Notes: generated by a model from the letters alone, not told the origin. A stretch of DNA of 56,682 bases from Oscillospiraceae bacterium Zagget12 (GCA_001941225.1 MSHM01000041.1:1-56682); one strand, 5' to 3'; positions 41,944 through 50,150 are shown, counted from the stretch's first letter. Translations and numbers: made by a program.

Positions 41944-43767
41944 ATGGACGTGTCAAAAATCAAACTGATTATCTGGGACCTTGACGAAACCTTTTGGAGC
42001 GGTACTATTTCAGAACAAAAGGTCGCGCCCGTGCCACGGGCTTGCGACCTTGTTTTAATATCGTCCGAAAAGGGTATCGTAAATTCCATATGCTCAAAAA
42101 ACGACGAGCAGCCTTGCATTGACAAGCTGAAGGAATGGGATATGGACAAATACTTTGTCTTTGCCTCAATCAACTGGCAGCCTAAGGGCCGGCGCGTTAA
42201 GGATATTATTTCAAATATGAATTTAAGACCCGCAAACACGCTTTTTATCGACGATAACAGGCTTAATCTTGAGGAGGCTAAGTTTTATTCTCCGGAAATT
42301 ATGACGGCTCTGCCCGATGAAATAGACTTGATTTACGAGGAAATTTCAAGGCTTGACAAGCACGATGAAAATTTATCCCGCCTTGAAAGCTACAAGGTTC
42401 TTGAAAAGAAAAATAAGATTAGGCAGGGTATGAATTCAAATGAGGAATTTCTGCGTCAAAGCAATATTCACGCGGATTTCCATACGGACTGCACCGAACA
42501 TTCCGAGCGTCTGCACGAGCTTATTCTGCGCGCAAATCAGCTTAATTTCACAAAGCTGCGCTTCTCAAAAGAGGAGCTTGACGCGCTCCTTTCCGACAAG
42601 GACGCCGACTGCGGCTACATAACCGCCTGCGACAAATACGGCGAATACGGCATAGTCGGCTTTTATGCCGTAAAAAACAACAAGGTCATTCATCTGCTGT
42701 TCTCCTGCCGCACCCTCGGTATGGGACTTGAGCAGTTCACATATGAGCATCTCGGCTTTCCGGAGCTTGAAATAGTCGGTGATGTGTCGGTGAAAATAGG
42801 CGCGAACGAGCCGCGCGTCACTTGGATTAACCAAAATACCGCCGTAAGCGACAACGAGTTCGGCGGCATCGAAAACGCCGATTTTAAGGTGCTGATGAAG
42901 GGTCCGTGCGACCTTAATCAGATATTCTCCTTTATAAAAAACGAGGATATGTTCGACTGCGAATTTACATACGTCAGCCGCGAAAAGCACTCGCTCGGCG
43001 TAACGATTGAGGGTATGAACCATACCGCGCAGATTGTCGAGGCGTATTCGATTACGGATGCTCAAAAGCGCGAATTATGCGCTCTGCCCATCTGCGACAG
43101 CGCTATGTTTCCCGCGGGTATCTATAAAAATAAATACGGAATGATTTTCATAAGCATACTTACGGACGCGAATTTGGGACTTTACCGCAGCAAAAAGAGC
43201 GGCGCTGTTTTCGCTTTCGGCGAGTACCTCTACCCTATGACCGATGAGAAGATGTGGGACAAATACATAAACAAAGAGGTTTACACCGCAAATTACAGCT
43301 TTAAAAAAGAGGATTTGCAAAAAATCGCGGCGGAGTATGACTTCCTGGGCAGACTTACTCCGAAAGAGATTGCGGAAAATCTTAAATTTATATACAATCA
43401 TATTAAGCCCGATACGCAGCTTGTAATTCTGCTCGGCTGCGAGCGGGAGTATAAGGATAATATTCTGCCCGCGTGGAATGACCGCCACAATAACCACAAA
43501 AAAATCAACGCGGCGGTGCGCGCCGAATTTGACGGCTGCGAGAATGTGACATTGTTTGACGTGAACGATTACATCACCTCGGACGATGATTTCAATGACA
43601 GCATAAACCACTACAAAAAGCGCGTCTATTACCTGATGGCGCAGAAATTCACCGAGATGATAAACGCAAAGGCAAAATCTGACATTGCAAAGCAGACCTC
43701 AAAGGCAAAGCTCGCGTATCTTACAATCAAACAGAAAATCAAAAAAATCATATATCCGCACGGATAA
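41944..43767 (+). CDS. FkbH-like HAD-IIIC protein with C-terminal extension
   Basis: A 607-residue multidomain protein. Residues about 1-120 form a HAD-IIIC phosphatase domain (LIIWDLDETFWSG, with the DxDxT nucleophile motif; LFIDDNRLNLEEA). Residues about 150-290 look like the acetyltransferase-like half of FkbH (NQLNFTKLRFSKEEL, YGIVGFYAV, LLFSCRTLGMGLEQF). The last 300 residues are an extension ending in NDSINHYKKRVYYLMAQ, which resembles the Asp-His block of an SGNH hydrolase; this is inference. FkbH proteins load glycolytic three-carbon units onto acyl carriers, and relatives act in surface glycan pathways. ATG 41944 follows AAAGGGGA; an ATG at 41926 has no site. No acyl carrier protein gene is nearby. 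Confidence 0.8.
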   Translation: MDVSKIKLIIWDLDETFWSGTISEQKVAPVPRACDLVLISSEKGIVNSICSKNDEQPCIDKLKEWDMDKYFVFASINWQPKGRRVKDIISNMNLRPANTLFIDDNRLNLEEAKFYSPEIMTALPDEIDLIYEEISRLDKHDENLSRLESYKVLEKKNKIRQGMNSNEEFLRQSNIHADFHTDCTEHSERLHELILRANQLNFTKLRFSKEELDALLSDKDADCGYITACDKYGEYGIVGFYAVKNNKVIHLLFSCRTLGMGLEQFTYEHLGFPELEIVGDVSVKIGANEPRVTWINQNTAVSDNEFGGIENADFKVLMKGPCDLNQIFSFIKNEDMFDCEFTYVSREKHSLGVTIEGMNHTAQIVEAYSITDAQKRELCALPICDSAMFPAGIYKNKYGMIFISILTDANLGLYRSKKSGAVFAFGEYLYPMTDEKMWDKYINKEVYTANYSFKKEDLQKIAAEYDFLGRLTPKEIAENLKFIYNHIKPDTQLVILLGCEREYKDNILPAWNDRHNNHKKINAAVRAEFDGCENVTLFDVNDYITSDDDFNDSINHYKKRVYYLMAQKFTEMINAKAKSDIAKQTSKAKLAYLTIKQKIKKIIYPHG

Positions 43768-43777
43768 AATAACATCG

Positions 43778-43809
43778 AAAACTGCCGAATTGATTACGGC
43801 AGTTTTTTT
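43778..43809 (+). terminator. Intrinsic terminator after the FkbH-like gene
   Basis: Ten-base stem AAAACTGCCG / CGGCAGTTTT with loop AATTGATTA and a seven-T run. It ends the purine-FkbH transcript. Confidence 0.9.
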
Positions 43810-43836
43810 AATATTTTTTTATTTTATGCCTCATTT

Positions 43837-43913
43837 TGTAAAATAAATTTTACGTATATTATATTAAAACCACTCAAAAATATCATTCCGAAAATAAATG
43901 TAAAATAAATTTT
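43837..43913. repeat. 15-bp direct repeat upstream of the VTC gene
   Basis: TGTAAAATAAATTTT occurs at 43837-43851 and again at 43899-43913, 62 bp apart, in an AT-rich region that must contain the VTC promoter. It may be a regulator site, but AT-richness makes chance repeats more likely. Confidence 0.5.
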
Positions 43914-43986
43914 TTATTTTAAGGTTTGTTTAAGAATTATCATTTAAAATAAAATCAGCAAAAGGATAAAAGAGGAGATGAACGAT

Positions 43987-44763
43987 ATGGCTATCGAAAT
44001 TTTTAACAGGTTCGAGCATAAGTATAAGCTCGACACGGAAACATTCCATAAGGTTCTTGAGGTTATGGACCAACATATGGAGCTTGACTCGCATTGTCAA
44101 AACCATTCGCTTTACACCATCGCCAATATTTATTACGACACGGAGGATAATTCTTTGATACGCGAATCGCTGTCAAAGCCGAAGTACAAGGAAAAGCTCA
44201 GACTTCGCGCCTACGGCGTTCCCGATATGGATACAAAGGTATTCCTTGAAATAAAGAAAAAGTATTGCGGACTTGTAAACAAGCGCCGCACAAAGCTGAA
44301 ACTTAAAGAGGCATATGACTTCATCGAAACGGGCGATATGCCGGAGATAAAGAAATATATGAACGGTCAGGTAGTGCATGAGCTTGATTATTTCCTACAT
44401 TCCTATGACCTGGTACCGAAGGTATATATCGCGTATGACCGCCTCGCGTACTTTGAAAAGGGAAACGACGATTTGAGAATTTCCTTTGACACAAATATCC
44501 GCACAAGAAGAAACGACCTTTCGCTTGAGGCGGGCGACCACGGCACGCGTCTTTTAAGCGACGACGTTTGGCTTATGGAAATCAAAACAAGCTTTGCAAA
44601 GCCGCTATGGCTGTGCGAAATGCTGTCGGAGCTTGAGATAAGAGATACAAGCTTTTCAAAATACGGCACGGAATACACAAGAATGATTTCAAAGCAAAAG
44701 CAAGCGGAGGAAACCGCCGCAAAGCAAAAGCTTTACGTTATCGACAAAAAACAGGCAGTATAA
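43987..44763 (+). CDS. VTC domain polyphosphate-polymerase-like protein
   Basis: A 258-residue soluble protein of the VTC/CYTH-like triphosphate tunnel family, related to the catalytic domain of the eukaryotic vacuolar polyphosphate polymerase. Tunnel motifs are FEHKYKLD near the N-terminus, YYDTEDNSLIRESL, KEKLRLRAYG, FLEIKKKYCGLVNKRRTKL, DLRISFDTNIRTRR and WLMEIKTSFAKPLW, which carry the alternating basic and acidic residues that bind polyphosphate and metal. ATG 43987 is chosen because GAGGAG is 8 bases upstream; the ATG at 43978 directly abuts it. It is followed by DUF4956 after 19 bases, a recurrent bacterial pair; activity is inferred from the family. Confidence 0.9.
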   Translation: MAIEIFNRFEHKYKLDTETFHKVLEVMDQHMELDSHCQNHSLYTIANIYYDTEDNSLIRESLSKPKYKEKLRLRAYGVPDMDTKVFLEIKKKYCGLVNKRRTKLKLKEAYDFIETGDMPEIKKYMNGQVVHELDYFLHSYDLVPKVYIAYDRLAYFEKGNDDLRISFDTNIRTRRNDLSLEAGDHGTRLLSDDVWLMEIKTSFAKPLWLCEMLSELEIRDTSFSKYGTEYTRMISKQKQAEETAAKQKLYVIDKKQAV

Positions 44764-44782
44764 TCATAGGAGGATTTGTTAA

Positions 44783-45484
44783 ATGGACGAATTATTCAAC
44801 TCAATTCTCGCCGCTACAACAACGGATTCGGGAATCACCCTGACATTTATGACCGCACTGGCGGCAATGGGCTCGGCGCTACTGTTCGGACTTATCATAA
44901 GTCTTACATATATGTACACGCACAAAAACAAGTATCAGCAAAGCTTTTCCGTAACGCTCACAATGCTGCCTATTATACTTACGGTTATAATATTGTTTGT
45001 CGGCAGCAATGTGGCAAGAGCGTTTTCACTGGCGGGAACTCTTTCGATTATACGTTTCCGCAGCGCTCCCGGCGATCCGGAGGATATTGGATATATCTTC
45101 TTCGACATCGCGGCGGGTCTTGCCTGCGGCGTGGGACTTTACGGCTACGGCGCGCTGTTTGTTATAATACTTTGCCTGTTTATGTTCGTTATATCGAAAA
45201 TAAACTTCGCAAGTCCGAAAACAACATCAAAGCATCTCAAGATAACAATTCCGGAAAATCTTGACTATGAGGGCGTTTTTGATGAAATTCTCTCCCAATA
45301 TACCTCGCATTACACCCTAATCAAGGTCAAGACCACCGACCTCGGCTCGCTGTATGAGCTTACATATTCGGTGAATATGAATAAAAACGTCAATGAAAAG
45401 AATTTTATCGATGAGTTAAGATGCAGAAACGGCAATTTGAACATTGTCCTGTCGCTTGCCGCGACCGAAGTTTACGGAAAGTAA
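44783..45484 (+). CDS. DUF4956 membrane protein
   Basis: A 233-residue protein with about four transmembrane segments in its first 140 residues (LTFMTALAAMGSALLFGLIIS, LTMLPIILTVIILFVGSN, DIAAGLACGVGLYGYGALFVIILCLFMFVIS) and a soluble C-terminal domain (about 150-233) with ferredoxin-like alpha-beta pattern. The conserved-looking loop ARAFSLAGTLSIIRFRSAPGDPEDIGYIFFDIAAG is typical of DUF4956. TAGGAGG precedes the ATG. It is probably the membrane partner of the VTC protein, perhaps passing polyphosphate or anchoring the polymerase; that is inference from repeated co-occurrence. Confidence 0.88.
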   Translation: MDELFNSILAATTTDSGITLTFMTALAAMGSALLFGLIISLTYMYTHKNKYQQSFSVTLTMLPIILTVIILFVGSNVARAFSLAGTLSIIRFRSAPGDPEDIGYIFFDIAAGLACGVGLYGYGALFVIILCLFMFVISKINFASPKTTSKHLKITIPENLDYEGVFDEILSQYTSHYTLIKVKTTDLGSLYELTYSVNMNKNVNEKNFIDELRCRNGNLNIVLSLAATEVYGK

Positions 45485-45543
45485 TACGGCAATGCCGCAC
45501 TTATTATTAATCTCCCCCCAAATACCTGCGGCATTGCTGTATT
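45483..45543. repeat. Long inverted repeat after DUF4956
   Basis: AATACGGCAATGCCGCA (45483-45499) and TGCGGCATTGCTGTATT (45527-45543) pair over 17 positions with one mismatch, around a 27-base loop containing six Cs. No T-run follows on the plus strand, so it is a poor intrinsic terminator; it could stabilise the mRNA 3' end or be a Rho-independent site on neither strand. Confidence 0.7.
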
Positions 45544-45594
45544 CTAAAAGGATAAAAGGGCTTGGAAAATTTTTTAGAATTTTCTAAAAAAGAC

Positions 45595-45623
45595 TTGCAA
45601 ACTACTCTCTGATATGCTATAAT
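45595..45623 (+). promoter_or_regulatory. Promoter of the small transcript at 45630
   Basis: TTGCAA (45595-45600), 17-base spacer, TATAAT (45618-45623), preceded by an A/T-rich upstream region. Confidence 0.75.
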
Positions 45624-45629
45624 ATTTGA

Positions 45630-45706
45630 TGTAGAAAGAAATTACATTCTACCCTTTTATCCTATACATAGCAAAACAAAAAAGCACTCGAGCGGGTGCT
45701 TTTTTG
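45630..45706 (+). ncRNA. Candidate small RNA or transcription attenuator
   Basis: A promoter at 45595-45623 is followed within 80 bases by a hairpin GTAGAA / TTCTAC (45631-45652) and a strong intrinsic terminator AAAAAAGCAC / GTGCTTTTTT (45678-45705). No open frame with a ribosome binding site lies between. The unit could encode an independent small RNA of about 75 nt, or serve as an attenuated leader of the YdcZ gene, whose ATG is 84 bases further on. No known RNA family recognised. Confidence 0.55.
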
Positions 45707-45789
45707 TCGTGCGCAAATAAATACGGATAAGATTCCTATTCCGCGGGCAAAATAACAGCGTCAAAATACTAAGCTGCGGAGTTGAAAAA

Positions 45790-46221
45790 ATGTCGGGAAT
45801 AATATTCAGTATAATAGCCGGAGCGGCAATGAGCATACAGGGCGTTATGAACACCCGCCTTTCGGATAAAATCGGTCTTTATGAATCAAATGTAATCGTG
45901 CAGGGCAGCGCGTTTATTTTGTCGCTTATAGCGCTGCTTTTGCTCGGCAAGGGCAGCTTTCGCGCCGTCATGGGCTTAAATAAGCTGTATCTGCTCGGCG
46001 GCGCGCTCGGAATCGTGATAACCGTAACGGTTATGCTATCTATGAAGTCGCTCAGTCCCGCTATGGCGGTTTCCGTAATACTTATATCTCAGCTTTTGGT
46101 CGCGGCGCTTATAGACGCGTTCGGCTTAATGGACAGCCCTCAAATACCGTTCACTTGGAATAAATATATAGGTATGGCGCTGATGATTGGCGGCGTGATA
46201 CTCTTTAAATGGAAAACATAG
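45790..46221 (+). CDS. YdcZ/DUF606-type DMT transporter
   Basis: A 143-residue integral membrane protein with four or five hydrophobic helices, of the YdcZ (DUF606) branch of the drug/metabolite transporter superfamily. The N-terminal IIFSIIAGAAMSIQGVMNTRLSDKIG and the central VTVMLSMKSLSPAMAVSVILISQLLVAALID are typical. Family members are about 140 residues and act as dimers. Substrate unknown. GCGGAG precedes the ATG by 8 bases. The only promoter seen upstream is the one at 45595, behind a terminator, so it may depend on read-through. Confidence 0.88.
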   Translation: MSGIIFSIIAGAAMSIQGVMNTRLSDKIGLYESNVIVQGSAFILSLIALLLLGKGSFRAVMGLNKLYLLGGALGIVITVTVMLSMKSLSPAMAVSVILISQLLVAALIDAFGLMDSPQIPFTWNKYIGMALMIGGVILFKWKT

Positions 46222-46316
46222 TCAAGAGCGCATAAATACATTAATTCGGCATAAGCTAACAATACAAATCAAGCGTGAATATCTGTATTTAATATATTGG
46301 AAAGAAGGGAATCTAA

Positions 46317-48485
46317 TTGAAAGATAACAAAGCCTTTGAGGTCCTGCAAAGAGTGGGACGTTCATTTATACTGCCCATTGCCATTCTTCCGGTCGCGGGA
46401 CTTTTTCTCGGCATAGGCAGCTCCTTTACAAATGAAACTATGCTCCGCGCATACGGACTTTACGGAGTAATGGGGCCGGGCACCGTCATTCACGGAATAC
46501 TTACCGTTATGAGCGCGGCGGGCACGGTTGTGTTTGATAATCTGCCGCTCCTATTTGCGATAGGCGTTGCCATAGGTATGGCGAAACGCGAAAAGGAGGT
46601 TGCCGCGCTGGCAAGCGTGATAGCCTTTTTCATAATGCACACCGCCATAAGCGCGCTTATTTCCGTAAATTACGGCAGCGGCGATATGAGCGTCGACACC
46701 CTCGCGCAGGCAAGCGCCAATTTTGAACAAAGCCTTAACCTGAGCGGCGCCACATCTTTGGTACTCGGTATTTACTCGCTAAATATGGGCGTGTTCGGAG
46801 GTATCATAGTAGGTCTGGGCACGGCGGCTCTGCATAACAGATTTTATAAAATTCAGCTGCCGCAAATGCTGTCGTTTTTCGGCGGAACAAGATTTGTGCC
46901 GATTATTTCGGCGGTTGTGTTCCTTATTGTCGGAATAATAATGTTTTTCATATGGCCGTATATACAGAAATTTATATCGCTTTTGGGAAATCTCGTTCAA
47001 AATACCGGCTATGTCGGCACTTTGATTTACGGCATCATAGAAAGAGCGCTTATCCCGTTCGGACTGCATCACGTATTCTATATGCCGTTCTGGCAGACAA
47101 ACGTCGGCGGCTCTATGGAGGTTGCCGGACAGGTTATAAACGGTGCGCAGAATATATTCTTCGCTCAGCTTGCAGACCCCAATACCACCGAATTTTCCGT
47201 GAACGCCACAAGATTTATGGCGGGTAAATTCCCGTTTATGATTTTCGGTCTGCCCGGAGCGGCACTTGCCATTTACAAATGCGCCCGAAAGGAAAAGAAA
47301 AAAGCCGTCGGAGGTCTGCTGCTGTCAGCGGCGCTTACGTCAATGCTTACGGGTATCACGGAACCGCTTGAATTTACGTTCCTGTTTGTCGCGCCGGTAT
47401 TGTATATTGTTCACTGCGTGCTTGCCGGACTTTCGTTTATGCTTATGCACATCTTTAACGTAGGCGTCGGAATGACCTTTTCGGGCGGTCTGATTGATAT
47501 GACGCTGTTCGGCGTTTTGCAGGGCAACGCGAAAACAAATTGGATTTATATAATTCTTGTCGGTATTGTATATTTCTTTATATATTGGGGTCTGTTTACA
47601 TTCCTGATAAAGAAATTTAATTTCAAAACGCCCGGACGTGAGGCGGATAATGAAGAAACCAAGCTGTATACGCGCGCGGACGTAAACGCTCGCAAGGAGC
47701 GCCGCGACGGCGACAGGACGTCCGCCTTAATACTTTGCGGACTCGGCGGCAAGGATAATATCTCGGACGTGGATTGCTGCGCCACAAGGCTGAGAATCAC
47801 CGTGAACGACAGCTCAAAGGTGGACGAGGCTCCGCTTAAGGAAAGCGGCGCGGCGGGCGTAATACGCAAGGGCAACGGCGTTCAGGTTATCTACGGACCG
47901 CGCGTAACGGTTATAAAATCCAATCTTGAAGATTTTATGGACAGCGCCGCGTCGGATAATTTAGAGGATTATGACCTATCTCCCGATACTATCGAAACCG
48001 AGCGGAAAACCGCTCCTATGGGCGGTGGTGTTATGACCGTGACCGCTCCCGTAAAGGGAAAGGCAATCGCTTTGGAAAATGTGGACGACGAGGTATTTTC
48101 CGCGGGAATGTTGGGCAAGGGTATCGCAGTTGAGCCGTCGGAGGGTAAAATATTCGCGCCCGTTGACGGCGTAATAGACAATATACCCGAAAGCCGCCAC
48201 GCGATAGGAATAACCGCCGATAATGACGCGAATATTCTTATTCACGTCGGTATCGATACGGTTAAGCTGAACGGCAGAAATTTCGATTTAAAGGTTGAGG
48301 AGGGCGCGAAAATTAAAAAGGGCGATTTGCTTATGACCTTTGATTTAAACGCGATAAAAAAGAGCGGCTATAAAACAACCACTCCGATAGTTATTTGCAA
48401 CAGCGACGATTTCGCCGATATTAATATTCTTGCCGACGGCGATGTAAACGTCGGCGATGATATAATGGATATAACTAAAAATTAA
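46317..48485 (+). CDS. PTS glucose/N-acetylglucosamine-type EIICBA
   Basis: A 722-residue phosphotransferase permease that imports and phosphorylates a sugar using phosphate from HPr. EIIC (about 1-420) begins LQRVGRSFILPIAILPVAGLFLGIG and includes the GITEPLEFTFLFVAP sugar-site motif. EIIB (about 460-545) has the phospho-cysteine in DCCATRLRI (Cys488). EIIA (about 565-722) has the phospho-histidine in NILIHVGIDTV (His643). The domain order is IIC-IIB-IIA. The start is a TTG at 46317 with AGAAGGG upstream. The glucose versus GlcNAc or maltose specificity cannot be read confidently; no antiterminator gene is adjacent. Confidence 0.95.
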   Translation: MKDNKAFEVLQRVGRSFILPIAILPVAGLFLGIGSSFTNETMLRAYGLYGVMGPGTVIHGILTVMSAAGTVVFDNLPLLFAIGVAIGMAKREKEVAALASVIAFFIMHTAISALISVNYGSGDMSVDTLAQASANFEQSLNLSGATSLVLGIYSLNMGVFGGIIVGLGTAALHNRFYKIQLPQMLSFFGGTRFVPIISAVVFLIVGIIMFFIWPYIQKFISLLGNLVQNTGYVGTLIYGIIERALIPFGLHHVFYMPFWQTNVGGSMEVAGQVINGAQNIFFAQLADPNTTEFSVNATRFMAGKFPFMIFGLPGAALAIYKCARKEKKKAVGGLLLSAALTSMLTGITEPLEFTFLFVAPVLYIVHCVLAGLSFMLMHIFNVGVGMTFSGGLIDMTLFGVLQGNAKTNWIYIILVGIVYFFIYWGLFTFLIKKFNFKTPGREADNEETKLYTRADVNARKERRDGDRTSALILCGLGGKDNISDVDCCATRLRITVNDSSKVDEAPLKESGAAGVIRKGNGVQVIYGPRVTVIKSNLEDFMDSAASDNLEDYDLSPDTIETERKTAPMGGGVMTVTAPVKGKAIALENVDDEVFSAGMLGKGIAVEPSEGKIFAPVDGVIDNIPESRHAIGITADNDANILIHVGIDTVKLNGRNFDLKVEEGAKIKKGDLLMTFDLNAIKKSGYKTTTPIVICNSDDFADINILADGDVNVGDDIMDITKN

Positions 48486-48490
48486 GGGAA

Positions 48491-48521
48491 TCCCCGCCTC
48501 TGAAAACGGCGGGGACATCTT
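48491..48521 (+). terminator. Terminator after the PTS gene
   Basis: TCCCCGCC / GGCGGGGA stem with 9-base loop, followed by ACATCTTTT. It lies 5 bases after the PTS stop and 10 bases before the convergent acyltransferase stop, so it serves mainly the plus strand. Confidence 0.7.
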
Positions 48522-48530
48522 TTACATAGG

Positions 48531-49709
48531 TTATACTTTCGCGGTTCTTTCGGCTCTTTTAAAGCCGATTCCGTGAATTGCTTTCAGTATAATGCCCGAA
48601 ACGATATGCACTACCATAGACATTACAACCGTCCCTACTATTATAGCCGCAAAATATACCGCATCCTTATCAAGCAGCGACGGAGCGAGATTATACCAAA
48701 ATCCCATTCTTAACCAGCTTATCCAAAGCGCGTGCGTTAAATAAGGCTCGAGGGACAGCCCGCCGCAAAAATACAATATCGGGTTTTGCAGCTGTATCTT
48801 CATCGAAAGAACCGGCAGTGCCACCGCGAACACCGTTGTGTTAATCAACGATATAACAAGCGTCAAAAGCGTTTCCTCGTGAATATAGCGGCAGTAATAT
48901 GCGAATGTGGCGGCAAACAACGCTGTAAGCAGCAGAGCTTTAAGCGCCCATTTTTTTCTGAAAAACGCCGTGAATGAGTTCTTAAATTTACATACCCATA
49001 TGCCGGCGGCAAAGGCAAGGCTCGAATTATACCACCAAAATCCGAAATGCAGCTTATACATTACCGCTATATATATCAGCACAAACACCGTCATTGCCGC
49101 GCTTGACAGATTTTTACCGAAAATCCTATTGCATAGGTAAAATCCCACGTAGAATATGGCAATCGCCATAATAAACCATAGGTGATACCCGAAAAGCGAC
49201 TGTATTATGCTCTTTAAATCCATATGGTTTGTTGTGATATAGAAAAAGTTTATTATGTAATACGGCAGCGCGAGCGAAAGCATACGCTTGCTGAAAAATC
49301 CTTTCAGATAGTTGTCCTTGTTCATCACGCCGTATTGCAGTCCGTATCCCGAGGCAAAGAAAAATCCCGCCACCATTATCGCGCCCACATACTTAAACAA
49401 AAACAAGGACGGAAACACGTCCGCCAAATACGCGCAAAGATGACTGAGCAGTATAAAAACCGCGCACATTCCCTTTATGCTGCGCGTCTGTCCGACCGAA
49501 AAATAATTATCAAAAAACTCGCCCTTTCCGGCAAATTTTATCCGCCATAAGGGCATGAAAAAAAACAAATACCACCACCGCGGCGGATATTGCAATCCTA
49601 ACCATATTAATCCCCCATTCTGCCGCTTTGCGGCGGCATAAATTATAACGTGGAAAAGAAACAAGCAAATTGCCGTTATGAGGAACGCCGACGTATTAGT
49701 ATACTTCAA
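48531..49709 (-). CDS. Acyltransferase family 3 membrane protein
   Basis: A 392-residue membrane protein of the acyltransferase 3 (OafA/YrhL) type, which transfers acyl groups to surface sugars or lipids. About ten hydrophobic segments follow the family block GQTRSIKGMCAVFILLSHL (with the conserved histidine) and FFFASGYGLQYG. The region LWFIMAIAIFYVGFYL and LSLEPYLTHALWISW fit the family. The start is uncertain: the open frame begins with a TTG at 49709, which overlaps the stop of a leader ORF (49706-49747), and the extra N-terminal helix (SAFLITAICLFLFHVIIYAA) looks genuine. A start at the ATG about 50 residues in would lack a binding site. Confidence 0.82.
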   Translation of the reverse strand: MKYTNTSAFLITAICLFLFHVIIYAAAKRQNGGLIWLGLQYPPRWWYLFFFMPLWRIKFAGKGEFFDNYFSVGQTRSIKGMCAVFILLSHLCAYLADVFPSLFLFKYVGAIMVAGFFFASGYGLQYGVMNKDNYLKGFFSKRMLSLALPYYIINFFYITTNHMDLKSIIQSLFGYHLWFIMAIAIFYVGFYLCNRIFGKNLSSAAMTVFVLIYIAVMYKLHFGFWWYNSSLAFAAGIWVCKFKNSFTAFFRKKWALKALLLTALFAATFAYYCRYIHEETLLTLVISLINTTVFAVALPVLSMKIQLQNPILYFCGGLSLEPYLTHALWISWLRMGFWYNLAPSLLDKDAVYFAAIIVGTVVMSMVVHIVSGIILKAIHGIGFKRAERTAKV

Positions 49710-49747
49710 GTTCCGAACAATGGCAAGTTGCGCAGTTTATTTTTCAC
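49706..49747 (-). CDS. Short leader ORF overlapping the acyltransferase start
   Basis: Thirteen codons, MKNKLRNLPLFGT, starting at GTG 49747-49745 with GGGGA five bases upstream and ending at TGA 49708-49706. The stop overlaps the acyltransferase TTG as TTGA, as in translational coupling. Alternatively, a one-base deletion separated this segment from a longer acyltransferase N-terminus, since the leader reads smoothly into the next frame. Confidence 0.5.
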   Translation of the reverse strand: MKNKLRNLPLFGT

Positions 49748-49779
49748 GTTAATCCCCAATTTTGTTTCATTTAGAGAAT

Positions 49780-49808
49780 ATAATATCATATTTTCTCATT
49801 TTTGTAAA
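49780..49808 (-). promoter_or_regulatory. Promoter of the acyltransferase gene
   Basis: Minus strand TTTACA (49808-49803), 17-base spacer, TATTAT (49785-49780), upstream of the leader ORF. Confidence 0.65.
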
Positions 49809-49841
49809 CCTTAAAACGACAAAATCCGCACCCTGACAATG

Positions 49842-49874
49842 CAAAAACAGGAAAACCGTCGGCTTTCCTGTTTG
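49842..49874 (-). terminator. Terminator of the glycine-zipper gene
   Basis: Ten-base stem AAACAGGAAA / TTTCCTGTTT with loop ACCGTCGGC; on the minus strand the right arm is followed by TTTTTGC. It also has T residues on the plus strand. Confidence 0.8.
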
Positions 49875-49940
49875 TAAAAATGTTTTGTAATCGGTAATTC
49901 ACATTACTTATCGATTTTTAGTCTATGTACACATTAAATT

Positions 49941-50150
49941 TTATTCCTTGTGTCTGTCGATTTCACTTCCTACTTTATTACCGCCCAAAAGACCGATAAT
50001 TCCGCCGACTACCGCACATGGTACAGTGCCTACTATTGCTCCTACAGGACCGCCCACTGCTATACCAATGCTTGCCCCGACTTTTACTCCCGCGAGTACA
50101 CCCGCCAAGCCACCTGTACCACTTCCTACTGCTTCTGCTTTTCTTGCCAT
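49941..50150 (-). CDS. Small glycine-zipper peptide of 69 residues
   Basis: A 69-residue protein whose centre (about 12-60) is a glycine-rich hydrophobic region with GxxxG steps (GGLAGVLAGVKVGASIG, GGPVGAIVGTVPCAVVGGIIGLLGG), reminiscent of Rick_17kDa/glycine-zipper 2TM domains, followed by a charged tail (NKVGSEIDRHKE). AAGGAGG precedes the ATG, a strong site, so it is very likely translated. It may insert in the membrane as a hairpin. It has no lipobox or cleavable signal, and no bacteriocin leader (no double-glycine after a charged leader), though a pore-forming or bacteriocin-like role cannot be excluded. It lies downstream of the GYxxx-repeat gene, on the same strand. Confidence 0.75.
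   Translation of the reverse strand: MARKAEAVGSGTGGLAGVLAGVKVGASIGIAVGGPVGAIVGTVPCAVVGGIIGLLGGNKVGSEIDRHKE

Noticed and set aside
49941-50150. Class II bacteriocin with double-glycine leader
   Set aside because: No charged leader ending in GG is present and no ABC exporter or immunity gene is adjacent; glycine-zipper is the safer description.
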